A program made the position numbers and the translations under genes. Below are positions 8,462 through 16,735 of a stretch of DNA of 64,000 nt, piece by piece. Positions within the stretch are counted from its first letter, which is position 1, and the number at the start of each line of letters is the position of its first letter. This DNA is from Streptomyces roseus (lineage in GTDB: Bacteria; Actinomycetota; Actinomycetes; Streptomycetales; Streptomycetaceae). The notes beneath the pieces are model-generated. The model was not told the DNA's origin and did no database searches. It saw only the letters and a program-made list of their open reading frames with translations. The stretch lies in NCBI RefSeq assembly GCF_001044425.1, contig NZ_LFML01000163.1, positions 75,784 through 139,783 of the forward strand, read 5' to 3'.

Positions 8462-8891
8462 ACGTGCAGTAGGGCTGCCGCCTCCGGTCCGTCGGGGAAC
8501 CCGGATTGAGCAGGCGCAGGCCCACCGTCGTGGAATCCCAGGGGATGTGGCTGTGGCCGAACACCAGGACGTCGACATCGGGGAACCGTTCGGCGCACCG
8601 GCCCTCCCGCCCCTTGGCCGTACCCGTCTCGTGCACGACCGCGAAGCGCACCCCTGCCAGCTCGGCGCGGGCCACCTCGGGGAGTCTGCGGCGCAACGGG
8701 GGACCGTCGTTGTTGCCGTGGACGCCGAGCAGGAGACGCGACCGGGATTCCAGCAGGTCGAGGGTGGCCTCGTCGACCCAGTCCCCGGCATGGAGGACGG
8801 CATCGGCGACGTCGACGGCCGCCAGGAGGGGCGCCGGGAGCGACCGGGCGCGGGTGGGGACGTGCGTGTCGGACATCAGCAGAAGCCGCAT
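8391..8891 (-). CDS. YfcE/MJ0936-like metallophosphoesterase
   Basis: A 166-residue calcineurin-like phosphoesterase of the small YfcE type, a dinuclear-metal enzyme that cleaves phosphodiesters or phosphomonoesters; the physiological substrate is unknown. All metal motifs are in order: SDTH near the N-terminus, HAGDWVD, GVHGNNDG, FAVVHETG and VFGHSHIP. The ATG giving MRLLLMSDTHV is used because the first metal motif must begin almost at the N-terminus. A GTG eight codons upstream is possible. The gene overlaps the 3' end of the topoisomerase gene in the convergent direction by 71 bases. Confidence 0.88.
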   Translation of the reverse strand: MRLLLMSDTHVPTRARSLPAPLLAAVDVADAVLHAGDWVDEATLDLLESRSRLLLGVHGNNDGPPLRRRLPEVARAELAGVRFAVVHETGTAKGREGRCAERFPDVDVLVFGHSHIPWDSTTVGLRLLNPGSPTDRRRQPYCTFMTLTVEDGTVHDVTLHRLPPRS

Positions 8892-9052
8892 ACGCCAACG
8901 GTAGGACCCCGCCACGGCGTACGGGCGTACCGGCGTGACCGGTCAGCGCATGGGCAGCGGCGTCGTCGTCGGCGGGTACGACGTCGGTTCCACCCGTTCC
9001 AGTCGTATGGGAGGCCGGCCTCGCCCGGCTCCCGGACTCCGGGCCTTGGGGG

Positions 9053-10201
9053 TCAGTTTTCGGTGCCGTGGCCGCGTTCCGTGGCCAGGATGAGCTGGTC
9101 CACTACGGTCCGCAGTCCGTCGTCCGGGGTGGCCCAGGCGCGTTGCCCGGTGGCCGGGTCGCCGCGTTCGGCCAGCCGCAGGAACAGTGCCTGGACCTCC
9201 CGCGTGTCCCCGGATGCTTCGAGGGCCGGCCGCAGGAGGGCAACCGTATCGGCGGCGATGTCGACGACGGGCCGGTAGCGGCCGGTGGCGGGGTCGAAGC
9301 AGGCGGTCGACCATCCGTCGCGGGCGGCGCGCCAGCACGCGGCCCGCAGCACCTCCGCCTCCCACGCCGGGCCTGGACCGTGTTCGGATGCCCGGCCGGC
9401 CAGCGTGGTGACCAGGGCCCGCAGCAGCAGGGCCACGGCAACCGTGTCCCGCACGTCCGGCAGGACGTCCATGACGCGGATTTCCAGGGTGGGCAGACGG
9501 GGGTGGGGCCGCAGGTCCCAGTAGGCGGTGGCCGGATCAAGCATGGCCTCGCTGTCGCTGATGGCTGTGGCGAGGCGTTCGTGCTCCTGGAGGGTGCGAG
9601 CGTAGGGCGGGGGTCCCAGGCAGGGGAAACGGCTGCGGAGCACGGTCCGGTAGCCGGCGTAGCCGGTGTCCATGCCGCGGTGGAACGGCGAGTTGGCGCT
9701 CACGGCGATCAGCAGAGGCAGCCACGGCCGCATCCGGTTGACCGTCCACACGGCCAGCTCACGATCGGGGAGGTGGACGTGGACGTGGAGTGCACTGACA
9801 GCGAAGTCGTCCATCATGCTCCGGTACTGCAGGTTCGCGGCCCGGTAGCGGGGATGATCGGCCACTTGGACCGGACCGGGATCCTGTAGCACCGGCGTGC
9901 CCGACGCACACACACGTACGCCCTCCGCGCGGGCCGCGCCCACCAGCGCAGCCCGTACCCGTTCCAGATGGCCGTACAGCTCTGCCCCGGTCCGGCAGGG
10001 CGGCGTGCGTGCTTCCACCTGGCACAACGCGAATTCCTTGGCCACCAGATCCCCCACCCGCTCGGCCGCCCGTTCGGCGACCGCGGGCCCGGCGGGAACA
10101 ACCAGGCGGGTGTGGGGGTCGATGAGGAAGAACTCCTCCTCCACACCGACCGTGACCATCGCGTCGTATCGGGTTCGGGTTTCTGGTGCGAGGGCAGTCA
10201 T
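9053..10201 (-). CDS. YbdK-type carboxylate-amine ligase (GCS2 family), copy 2
   Basis: A second, 382-residue GCS2-family ligase. Landmarks mirror copy 1: VTVGVEEEFFLIDPHTR, LCQVEARTPPC, ALHVHVHLPDRELAV, SANSPFHRGMDTGYAGYR and LEIRVMDVLPD. Differences across the body show it is an old paralogue and not a recent duplication. The start is put at the ATG giving MTALAPETRTRYDAMVTV; an ATG 14 codons further in is also possible. The frame stays open for 98 more codons upstream, but those are Arg/Gly/Pro-rich with no family match. Function and substrate are unknown, as for copy 1. Confidence 0.86.
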   Translation of the reverse strand: MTALAPETRTRYDAMVTVGVEEEFFLIDPHTRLVVPAGPAVAERAAERVGDLVAKEFALCQVEARTPPCRTGAELYGHLERVRAALVGAARAEGVRVCASGTPVLQDPGPVQVADHPRYRAANLQYRSMMDDFAVSALHVHVHLPDRELAVWTVNRMRPWLPLLIAVSANSPFHRGMDTGYAGYRTVLRSRFPCLGPPPYARTLQEHERLATAISDSEAMLDPATAYWDLRPHPRLPTLEIRVMDVLPDVRDTVAVALLLRALVTTLAGRASEHGPGPAWEAEVLRAACWRAARDGWSTACFDPATGRYRPVVDIAADTVALLRPALEASGDTREVQALFLRLAERGDPATGQRAWATPDDGLRTVVDQLILATERGHGTEN

Positions 10202-10544
10202 GCCACCAGCATCACCCCGCCGAGCGGCGCCCGAACCCTCGCGGCTCGACGGATATCCGCGCGTCCGCATGATCCGCCGAGTCGTCCGCGCGCGGCCGAC
10301 CGCTCCCGTACGCGGCGCAGCCCGGGCTCCGGCGCCCGCCGAGCTCGACACCGGGGCGGGCGTCCCCGCGCCCGGCCCTGCCTGCGGGCTCCCGGACCGA
10401 CCGGTGGCCCGGGAGCCGGGGGCGACGTGTCGGGGGCCGTCACAGCCCCTGGGACTGGAACCTCGCCGTATCCCCTCGGCGGTCGCCTGGGCCACCCAGG
10501 TCCCGGCGTTCCCGCCCCCGCATGGCCTGGCCCGCGTCGCCCGA
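10202..10544. other. Intergenic region, no gene recognised
   Basis: All long frames here read as Arg/Pro/Gly-rich shadow translation with no family signal. It should hold the promoter of the leftward ligase gene and the 3' region of the TipAS gene. A CCTGGG-CCA-CCCAGG hairpin at 10486-10500, about 45 bases past the TipAS stop, could act as its terminator. Confidence 0.5.
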
Positions 10545-10967
10545 TTACGCAGAGGCTTCGGCTCCCGCGCTGGGGGCGAACCCGCTCCCCTGTTCGGCGA
10601 ACACCTTGATCGCGGCGCCCATGAACTCCACCATCCCGGGGTGGTAGGAATCGTGGAACGCCCTCATGGCCTCGTCCTCGGCGTAGAAGAGCGACATGCC
10701 GACGTACGCCTCCCTGGAGGGGATGTAGAACCGGCAGACGATGTCGAAGTGCCTGCGGACGAGCTCCTGGATCCGCTGGTCTCCGGGCAAGGAGCCGCCG
10801 TCGAGGAGAGCCGCGATCTCCCGGTACAGGACGTCCCAGTCCTGGTGGACCCGCTCCCTGTCCACGTGCTCCCAGTCGTTGGTCTCGGCAAGGCTCTTGG
10901 CCTGCTCCTCGGCCAACGACCGGCGACACTCGTCCTCGTACATGTTCCCCACGGCACCGATCCCCAT
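10545..10967 (-). CDS. Stand-alone TipAS-type drug-binding domain protein
   Basis: A 140-residue all-helical protein matching the TipAS antibiotic-recognition domain: WDVLYREIAALLDGG, VRRHFDIVCRFYIPSREAYVGMSLFYAEDEAMRAFHDSYHPGMVEF and a final amphipathic AAIKVFAEQG helix. In TipAL this domain is fused behind a MerR-type HTH and captures thiopeptides. Free TipAS-like proteins such as AlbA sequester a drug directly. No MerR DNA-binding part is encoded here, so this is either a sequestering or sensing protein or a short TipAS isoform without its TipAL parent. The ATG at the start of MGIGAVGNM is taken; an ATG at codon 9 is an alternative. It is divergent from an F420-type oxidoreductase across a 436-base gap. 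Confidence 0.8.
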   Translation of the reverse strand: MGIGAVGNMYEDECRRSLAEEQAKSLAETNDWEHVDRERVHQDWDVLYREIAALLDGGSLPGDQRIQELVRRHFDIVCRFYIPSREAYVGMSLFYAEDEAMRAFHDSYHPGMVEFMGAAIKVFAEQGSGFAPSAGAEASA

Positions 10968-11403
10968 CGTTTCGTCGCCTCTCCGGTGGATCCCCGAGAG
11001 GCCGTCGACATGTCGACTTCGACCGGCCGCTGATGATCAACTTCCGGTCCCGGCCGAACGTTGACACACGGCCACCGGGTCGGCAAACCAATTATCGGAT
11101 CTTCCGACGCTCCGTCCCTGCGCGCCGCGCTCCACTGAGCCAGGAGCCACGCCGGCCGGCGGCGCTGCCGACACGGTTCCACGAACCGATTTCGAGTACT
11201 TCGGCGTCTTCGAGCCTGGCGAGTACACTCTGTCCGCCCTGGAGACGATGCTTGACCTTGCCGCCCGCCCGCCTGGAGCGTCCCCGGTCGCACCGCTGCG
11301 CATGGCCTCGGCCTTCGCAGCCCAGCGCAGTGCAGCGCATGTTTGCCTCTACTGATCACCCCTCCCGGCGGATCAGCCGGACCGTGAACGACAGGAGTTC
11401 GAC
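10968..11403. other. Divergent intergenic region
   Basis: This region should carry the leftward promoter of the TipAS gene and the rightward promoter of the F420-type oxidoreductase. The stretch near 11080-11100 (CAAACCAATTATC) is locally AT-rich and the likeliest promoter zone. A short + strand frame at about 11170-11355 (reading EYFGVFEPGEYTLSALETM) looks mildly protein-like but has no clear start or family, so I do not call it a gene. Confidence 0.4.
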
Positions 11404-11832
11404 ATGAGCGAAGCAGTCGACCGGAACGCGCAAGTCATCGCGGAGTTCCGTGCGAACGAGGGCCGGGTCGGTGGGGCCTTCGAAGGCGCCCCGCTGGTCC
11501 TCCTCCATCACCGCGGCCGCAAGAGCGGGCGGGAGCACGTCAGCCCGATGATGTACCTCCCGCACGACGCCGAGCCGGACACCGTCTATGTCTTCGCGTC
11601 CAAGGGCGGAGCGCCCACCGACCCGGAGTGGTACCGCAATCTGATGGCCCACGGTGAGGGCACCATCGAGCGGGGCACAGCGACCTACCAGGTGACCGTC
11701 CGCGAACTGACCGGTGACGAACGCGACCGCATTTTCGCCGAACAAGCGCGGCGTTACCCCGGCTTCGCCGAGTACGCACGCAAGACGGCGGGAATCCGCA
11801 CCATTCCCGTCCTCGAACTCCGGCGGGCGTAG
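11404..11832 (+). CDS. Deazaflavin (F420)-dependent nitroreductase-family protein
   Basis: A 142-residue split-barrel protein of the DDN/FDOR-A type, which binds coenzyme F420 and reduces diverse substrates such as quinones or activated alkenes. The family signature LVLLHHRGRKSGREHVSPMMYL is at ~35-57, followed by FASKGGAPTDPEWYRNLMAH and a C-terminal RYPGFAEYARKTAGIRTIPVLEL. The length is typical. AGGAG stands 7 bases before the ATG. Its physiological substrate is not evident and no neighbour gives a pathway. Confidence 0.9.
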   Translation: MSEAVDRNAQVIAEFRANEGRVGGAFEGAPLVLLHHRGRKSGREHVSPMMYLPHDAEPDTVYVFASKGGAPTDPEWYRNLMAHGEGTIERGTATYQVTVRELTGDERDRIFAEQARRYPGFAEYARKTAGIRTIPVLELRRA

Positions 11833-12020
11833 CCACGTCACGCCCATTCGGCTTCGGAGACGAAGGGCAGGTCGTCGTCGCTGCCTTGTCCGATGTCGCA
11901 TTCAGGCGGGCGGCCAGGCCTGCGGCCCTGACCGGCGCAGGAGGGCTGCCCCCGCTACCGGACGTTCGGGGTCGGGCCAGACTTCCGCTCCTGCGTGAAC
12001 GGGGCCCGAGGGACGGGGGA

Positions 12021-12383
12021 TCAGGCGGTCGACTGCCCCTCCCGGTCGGCTTCTGTTTGCAGCTTGCGGGCTCGCTCGGCCGGGTCGTAGTCCGGCCTGA
12101 CGCCCTCGATGAGCAGCAAGTCGCCGTCGATGTGATCGGTACGCAGGCGCAGGATGGACCGGTAGGCCGGAGAGTCGTACCAGGCGCGGGCTTCGGCCAG
12201 GCCGGGGAACTCGATCAGCACCATGCTGCCGGGCCACGTCCCCTCGACGACTTCGGCCGGCGGGCCGTGGATGACGAAGCGGCCTGCGAAGGGGTCGAGG
12301 GTTTCCTGGATGCGCTCCAGGTACTCGATGACGTCGGAGTGATTCCGGCGGCTGCGGAGATGGGCGAAACCGTAAGCGGGCAC
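12021..12383 (-). CDS. DUF1330 family protein
   Basis: A 120-residue ferredoxin-like-fold (dimeric alpha/beta barrel) protein of the DUF1330 family. Recognisable blocks are VIEYLERIQETLDPFAGRFVIHG, PGSMVLIEFPGLAEARAWYDSPAYRSILRLR and a C-terminal LIEGVRPDYDP. The family's biochemical role is unknown; related folds are monooxygenases or EthD-type proteins. The ATG has GAAGGAAGGAG upstream. A palindrome 69 bases upstream of the start may be an operator. Confidence 0.88.
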   Translation of the reverse strand: MPAYGFAHLRSRRNHSDVIEYLERIQETLDPFAGRFVIHGPPAEVVEGTWPGSMVLIEFPGLAEARAWYDSPAYRSILRLRTDHIDGDLLLIEGVRPDYDPAERARKLQTEADREGQSTA

Positions 12384-12840
12384 CTCGGGGCTCCTTCCTT
12401 CCGGGGGTGAGCGATGACCGCGAACGTAGCTGTGGGAGGTTGGGCGGGGCGATTACCCCGGAGGTAATTGCCGCCCCCTCAGGACACCACCAGGGCGCCG
12501 AGGGGCTGCGTGCCCTCCATGGCCGTGTCGGTGGCGCCCCGCCCCCGGCATCTCGCTCGCGCAACGGCAGACCGACATGTCGCCCTCGCGGGGTGGCGCC
12601 CGGCCCGCGACTGCCGAGGGCCGTCCGGTACGACAAGGCGGCTCGTTCGGGGCGTCTCCCACCGCACTGCCTGGGCGAGTGGGCGCGGGGCGCGACCGGA
12701 TTGGCCGCATGTGCCGGGCCGGCAGGTTTCTTCTCGCGACAACTCGTCGCCCCTACAGGGGAATTACCGGACCGCATGCCGATTGTGGGACAGGTCACGC
12801 GAGGAGAGAGTGAGCGCCCTCACGACAGGAACGAGGAGCC
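12384..12840. other. Divergent intergenic region upstream of permease
   Basis: No gene is recognised. The region carries the leftward promoter of the DUF1330 gene, with the palindrome at 12452-12468, and the rightward leader of the permease gene. A small CCCCT-AC-AGGGG hairpin at 12750-12761 lies about 80 bases before the permease start, whose ribosome site is GAGGAG. Confidence 0.45.
12452..12468. promoter_or_regulatory. Palindromic operator candidate
   Basis: ATTACC-CCGGA-GGTAAT is a perfect 6+6 palindrome with a 5-base centre, 69 bases upstream of the DUF1330 start. It stands out as AT-containing sequence in a very GC-rich region. No regulator gene is adjacent, so the binding protein is unknown. 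Confidence 0.4.
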
Positions 12841-14376
12841 ATGAGCACGGATACCGGCACCGCTGGCGGCGCACCGCAGGTCCAGCGACTGAAGGCCAAT
12901 TCGGTGGGCCTGGTGGGCGTCGTCTTCATGGCCGTCGCCACCGCCGCCCCGATCACCGCGATGACCGGAAACCTCCCCATCGCCGTCGGCTTCGGCAACG
13001 GCATCGGCGCTCCCGCCGGGTACCTCTTCGCGACTGCCGTCCTCACCGTCTTCGCCGTGGGCTACGTGGCCATGGCCAAGCGGATCACCGCGGCCGGTGC
13101 CTTCTACGGGTACATCTCGCACGGCCTCGGCCGGATCGCCGGCATGGCCTCCGGCATGCTCGCGGTCCTCGCGTACATCGTCTTCGAGGCCTCGATCGTG
13201 GGCGTGTTCTCCTACTTCACGCAAACCACCGTCCACGACCAACTCGGCATCGACCTGCCCTGGATCGTGTACGCGACCGCCATGCTCGCCATCACCGCCG
13301 CCCTCGCGCACTTCGACATCAACCTCACCGCCAAAGCGCTCGGCGCGATGCTCGTCGCCGAGATCGCCGTCCTCTTCGCCGTCGCGACCGCCGTGCTGAT
13401 CGCGGGCGGCGGTCCGGACGGGATCCCGCTCGAACCCGTCAACCCGAAGAACGCCTTCACCGGAACCTCCGCCGGCCTGGGCCTGTTCTTCGCCTTCTGG
13501 TCCTGGGTCGGATTCGAATCCACCGCCATGTACGGAGAGGAGTCCCGCGACCCCAAGCGGGTCATCCCCAAGGCGACCTTGGTGTCCGTCGTCGGCGTCG
13601 GCCTCTTCTACATCTACGTCTCCTGGATGACCATCGCCGGCAACGGACTCGCGAAGTCCGTGGAACTGTCCGCCTCCACGAGCCCGCTCGACCTCTTCTT
13701 CGCGCCCACCCGGACCTTCATCGGCTCCTGGGCCGTGGACGCCTTCCAGTGGCTGCTCCTCACCGGCTCCTTCGCCTGCGGCATGGCCTTCCACCAGTGC
13801 GCCGCCCGCTACCTCTACGCCATCGGTCGCGAGGGCTTCCTCCACCCCGGCCTCGGCCGTACGCACGCCAGGCACGGATCCCCGTACATCTCCTCCCTGG
13901 TGCAGACGGCCATCGCCACCGCCCTGGTCGCGCTGTTCTGGCTGACCGGGCAGGATCCGTACATCCACCTCTACACCCTGCTCGCGATCCTCGGCACGAT
14001 GGCGATCCTCATCGTGCAGACCCTGTGCTCCTTCGCCGTGATCGGCTACTTCCGCAAGAACCACCCCGAGGACCGGCACTGGTTCCGCACCTTCACCGCC
14101 CCGCTGGTCGGCGGCATCGCCATGGCCGCCGTGGTCGTCCTGCTGCTGCTGAACATGAAGACGGCGGCCGGGCTGGCCGCCGACTCGGTCTTCTTCACGC
14201 TGATCCCCTGGATCGTCGGCGTGGTGTTCTTCGGCGGCCTGGGACTGGGCCTGTGGCTCAAGTTCAAGGCTCCCGAGCGCTACGAGATCATCGGCCGGGT
14301 CGTCCTGGAGGACGCCGCCGAACGCACCGACGAGCCCGCCCCCGACGAGCCCGCCCCCTCCGCCGCGAACATCTGA
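12841..14376 (+). CDS. APC-superfamily amino-acid/polyamine permease
   Basis: A 511-residue integral membrane transporter with about 12 hydrophobic segments, beginning LKANSVGLVGVVFMAVATAAPITAMTGN, the typical APC TM1 broken by a small-residue stretch. WVGFESTAMYGEESRDPKRVIPKA is the conserved loop after TM6. Substrate specificity cannot be read directly. The gene lies 15 bases before a Tat-exported FAD amine oxidase and they almost certainly form one operon, so uptake of an amine or amino acid linked to its oxidation is the likely context. The C-terminal tail is Glu/Pro/Ala-rich and cytosolic. GAGGAG precedes the ATG. Confidence 0.9.
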   Translation: MSTDTGTAGGAPQVQRLKANSVGLVGVVFMAVATAAPITAMTGNLPIAVGFGNGIGAPAGYLFATAVLTVFAVGYVAMAKRITAAGAFYGYISHGLGRIAGMASGMLAVLAYIVFEASIVGVFSYFTQTTVHDQLGIDLPWIVYATAMLAITAALAHFDINLTAKALGAMLVAEIAVLFAVATAVLIAGGGPDGIPLEPVNPKNAFTGTSAGLGLFFAFWSWVGFESTAMYGEESRDPKRVIPKATLVSVVGVGLFYIYVSWMTIAGNGLAKSVELSASTSPLDLFFAPTRTFIGSWAVDAFQWLLLTGSFACGMAFHQCAARYLYAIGREGFLHPGLGRTHARHGSPYISSLVQTAIATALVALFWLTGQDPYIHLYTLLAILGTMAILIVQTLCSFAVIGYFRKNHPEDRHWFRTFTAPLVGGIAMAAVVVLLLLNMKTAAGLAADSVFFTLIPWIVGVVFFGGLGLGLWLKFKAPERYEIIGRVVLEDAAERTDEPAPDEPAPSAANI

Positions 14377-14391
14377 CGAGGAGCCACCGCC

Positions 14392-16029
14392 ATGGCACGT
14401 ACCCCCCTGATGCACGCGCTCCGTCGGCTCGCCGCCGATCACGCCGCAGCCCGCCGGCTCGGCCTGCCCGTCGCCGACGTCCGCGGTTCCACCAGACGCC
14501 AGCTCCTGGGACGCGCCGCCGCGCTGGGACTCGGCACCGCCCTCGCCTCGGGAGCGGGTGCCTCCGCCAGAGCCCAGGCCGCGGAAGCCCTCCCCGAGAA
14601 GAAGCCCGTCACCCCCGCCCGGGTGGCCGTCGTCGGCGCGGGCATCTCGGGGCTGACCGCCGCCCTCACGCTCAAGGACGCGGGAGTCGGCTGCACACTG
14701 TACGAGGCCAATCCGAGCCGCGTCGGCGGCCGGATGTGGAGCCAGCGCTCCCTCTGGGCCTACGGCCAGACGTCCGAGATCGGCGGTGAGCTGATCGACA
14801 CCAGCCACAAGAAGATCCTGGAGCTGTGCCGCCGCTTCGACCTGCCGACCGAGGACTTCCTCGGCGGGGGACCGAACGGCGCCGAGGAAGTCCTCTGGTT
14901 CGGCGGCACCTACTACTCGCGCACCCAAGCCGACGCGGACTTCAACGCCGTCTACCAGGCACTGCACCGCGACCTCCAGAACGCCGGCGAGGTCTCCTGG
15001 AACGCGACCACCCCTGCGGGCACCGCCCTCGACAACATGACCCTGTACGAGTGGATCGAGACGCGGATCCCCGGCGGCCACGGCTCGCAGCTCGGCCGTT
15101 TCATCGACGTCGCGTACAACGTCGAGTACGGCGCCGACACCGATCAGCAGTCCGCCCTCGCCCTCGTCCTGCTGATGGGCTACCAGCCGAACCCCGGCAA
15201 CTTCAACGTCTGGGGTCTGTCCAACGAGCGCTACCACATCATCGGCGGGAACGACCGGCTGCCGAACGCCATCGCCCAGGCCCTGCCCGCCGGTTCGCTC
15301 GTGATGGGCCGTGAACTCGTGGCCGTCCGTGTCGCGGCCGACGGTACCCAGACACTGACCTTCGACGACGCCGGCGCCACCCGCACGGTCGTGGCGGACC
15401 ACACGATCCTGTGCCTTCCGCTGCCGATCCTCCAGCGGATCGACATCACCGGTGCCGGCTTCGACCCGCTGATGACGAACTTGCTGCGCGATGCCCGCAT
15501 GGGCTACTGCACCAAACTCAACATGCAGTTCACCAGCCGGCCCTGGCGCGGCACCGGCCCCTGGCCCGGAGTCTCCTCCGGCGACTGCTTCACCGACCTC
15601 GACGTCCAGCAGACCTGGGACACCACCAAGGTCCAGCCCGGCACCGGGGGCATCCTGCTCCAGTACGGAGGAGGCACGCGGGCCGGCTCGCTCACGCCGG
15701 GGAGCCCGTTCGCCACCGACTCCGACCCTTACGTACGCGCCCTCGCGGGCCGGATGCTCACCGGGATCGACCGCTTCTTCCCGGGCACCAAGGCGGCCTG
15801 GACCGGTCGGGCGCAGCTCTCGGCCTGGCACCGCAATCCGTACGCGCTCGGCGCGTACTCGTACTGGCCGACGGGCTACCTGCACAAGTACGCGAAGTAC
15901 GAGGGCACCGCTCAGGGTCGCATCCACATCGGCGGCGAGCACTGCAGCTACGACTTCCAGGGGTTCATGGAAGGCGGGGCCACCGAGGGGGAGCGGGCGG
16001 CGAAGGAGGTGATCACCGCCCTCAGCTGA
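14392..16029 (+). CDS. Tat-exported FAD-dependent amine / L-amino-acid oxidase
   Basis: A 545-residue flavin amine oxidase. A twin-arginine signal lies at ~35-62 (RRQLLGRAAALGLG followed by an Ala-rich cleavage zone), implying folded export with bound FAD. The dinucleotide-binding GAGISG motif is at 82-87, with the downstream acidic Glu of LYEANPSRVGGRM. The C-terminal FAD-binding motif RIHIGGEHCSYDFQGFMEGG and GAYSYWPTGY are intact. It oxidatively deaminates an amine or amino acid, releasing ammonia and hydrogen peroxide; the exact substrate is unknown. It is the second gene of the permease operon (15-base gap, GAGGAG site) and is followed by a strong hairpin. Confidence 0.9.
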   Translation: MARTPLMHALRRLAADHAAARRLGLPVADVRGSTRRQLLGRAAALGLGTALASGAGASARAQAAEALPEKKPVTPARVAVVGAGISGLTAALTLKDAGVGCTLYEANPSRVGGRMWSQRSLWAYGQTSEIGGELIDTSHKKILELCRRFDLPTEDFLGGGPNGAEEVLWFGGTYYSRTQADADFNAVYQALHRDLQNAGEVSWNATTPAGTALDNMTLYEWIETRIPGGHGSQLGRFIDVAYNVEYGADTDQQSALALVLLMGYQPNPGNFNVWGLSNERYHIIGGNDRLPNAIAQALPAGSLVMGRELVAVRVAADGTQTLTFDDAGATRTVVADHTILCLPLPILQRIDITGAGFDPLMTNLLRDARMGYCTKLNMQFTSRPWRGTGPWPGVSSGDCFTDLDVQQTWDTTKVQPGTGGILLQYGGGTRAGSLTPGSPFATDSDPYVRALAGRMLTGIDRFFPGTKAAWTGRAQLSAWHRNPYALGAYSYWPTGYLHKYAKYEGTAQGRIHIGGEHCSYDFQGFMEGGATEGERAAKEVITALS

Positions 16030-16373
16030 GCGGATCTGAGTTGAGCTGACCGCGGCCGAGGGCTGGTCGTGGGTCGGTGAGCACGAGCCGGCGCTCGCCC
16101 CCATGGGGGGTGAGCGCCGGTCCGGTAGCGAGGGCCAGGACCACGGCGCCCGGCGGGACGGGACGCAGCGGGTCCCGAGCGCATCGACCACGTTCAGCCG
16201 ACGCCCAGCCAGGGCCGATCCGACGGAAAACGGGCTCCCTGGGCCGGGCTGCGCCCCGCAAACGCCGGGGGACGAGGATTCCGGACGGCACGCCAGGTTC
16301 GGGCGTCCCCGGGTAAGACATGGTCACATGCTAAGGATATGAGCGGAAAGTTCCACTAAACAGGAGGTATGTG
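16030..16373. other. Intergenic region between oxidase and repeat-protein genes
   Basis: No gene recognised. It holds the oxidase terminator hairpin and, in its AT-richer last ~50 bases (GGATATGAGCGGAAAG), presumably the promoter of the small secreted repeat protein. Confidence 0.5.
16088..16120 (+). terminator. Terminator of the permease-oxidase operon
   Basis: A long hairpin 60 bases past the oxidase stop: CCGGCGCTC pairs with GAGCGCCGG, and inside it runs of C and G pair around an AT turn, giving a stem of about 15 bp with one mismatch. No U-tract is present. Confidence 0.75.
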
Positions 16374-16673
16374 ATGATGCGTACGACTCTTCACCGTGTG
16401 GCGACCGTGGTGGGTGGCGTGGCGATGCTGGCCGCCGTCGGCGCCGGCGCGGCCGCCGCCGATGGCGTGGGCAGCTCGGGCATCGGCAACCACGGCGTCG
16501 GAAACGCCGGCGCCTTGAACGACGGCGTCGGGAACGCCGGCGCCCTGAACGACGGCGTCGGAAACGCGGGCATCGCCAACCTGGGGTTGGGCAACGCGGG
16601 CATCGCGAACACGGGCATCGGTAGCCACGGCATCGGCAACTCCGGCGTCGGAACCTCCGGCATCGGCAACTGA
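16374..16673 (+). CDS. Small secreted Gly/Asn-repeat protein
   Basis: A ~99-residue protein with a clear signal peptide (TTLHRVATVVGGVAMLAAVGAGAAAADG). The entire mature part consists of five-residue repeats of the kind GxGNx / GxxNx, such as GIGNHGVGNAG, and a decapeptide GVGNAGALND occurs twice exactly. The pattern resembles the Asn-Gly pentapeptide repeats of mycobacterial PPE-MPTR proteins, but there is no PPE domain here. No enzymatic motif exists; a structural or surface role is plausible. The start is set at the first ATG because AGGAGG is 6 bases away; a GTG one codon earlier is too close and the next ATG is equally possible. It is flanked by its own terminator, so it is likely monocistronic. 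Confidence 0.75.
   Translation: MMRTTLHRVATVVGGVAMLAAVGAGAAAADGVGSSGIGNHGVGNAGALNDGVGNAGALNDGVGNAGIANLGLGNAGIANTGIGSHGIGNSGVGTSGIGN
16501..16560 (+). repeat. Two tandem 30-bp repeats within the repeat-protein gene
   Basis: Two adjacent 30-base units starting GAAACGCCGGCGCC and GGAACGCCGGCGCC differ at two positions. They encode the duplicated decapeptide, showing expansion by in-frame tandem duplication. Confidence 0.85.
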
Positions 16674-16706
16674 GGCGGCACCCGGCCCCGCATGACCGAG
16701 TGACAC

Positions 16707-16735
16707 GACGCGCCCGGATGGCAGCCGGGCGCGTC
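16707..16735 (+). terminator. Terminator of repeat-protein gene
   Basis: A perfect 11-bp stem GACGCGCCCGG / CCGGGCGCGTC with a 7-base loop begins 33 bases after the stop codon. Confidence 0.75.

Noticed and set aside
11170..11355. Possible small + strand gene reading EYFGVFEPGEYTLSALETM
   Set aside because: There is no convincing start codon or ribosome site and no recognised family; it may be a decayed fragment but the support is too thin.
12820..16191. 1123-codon open frame opposite the permease and oxidase
   Set aside because: It is Gly/Asp/Glu/Val-rich antisense translation; both + strand genes have full family signatures.
16374..16673. Pentapeptide-repeat quinolone-resistance (Qnr/MfpA-like) protein
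   Set aside because: Those use A(D/N)LxX repeats; here the units are GxGNx with no central Leu/Phe pattern and a signal peptide.
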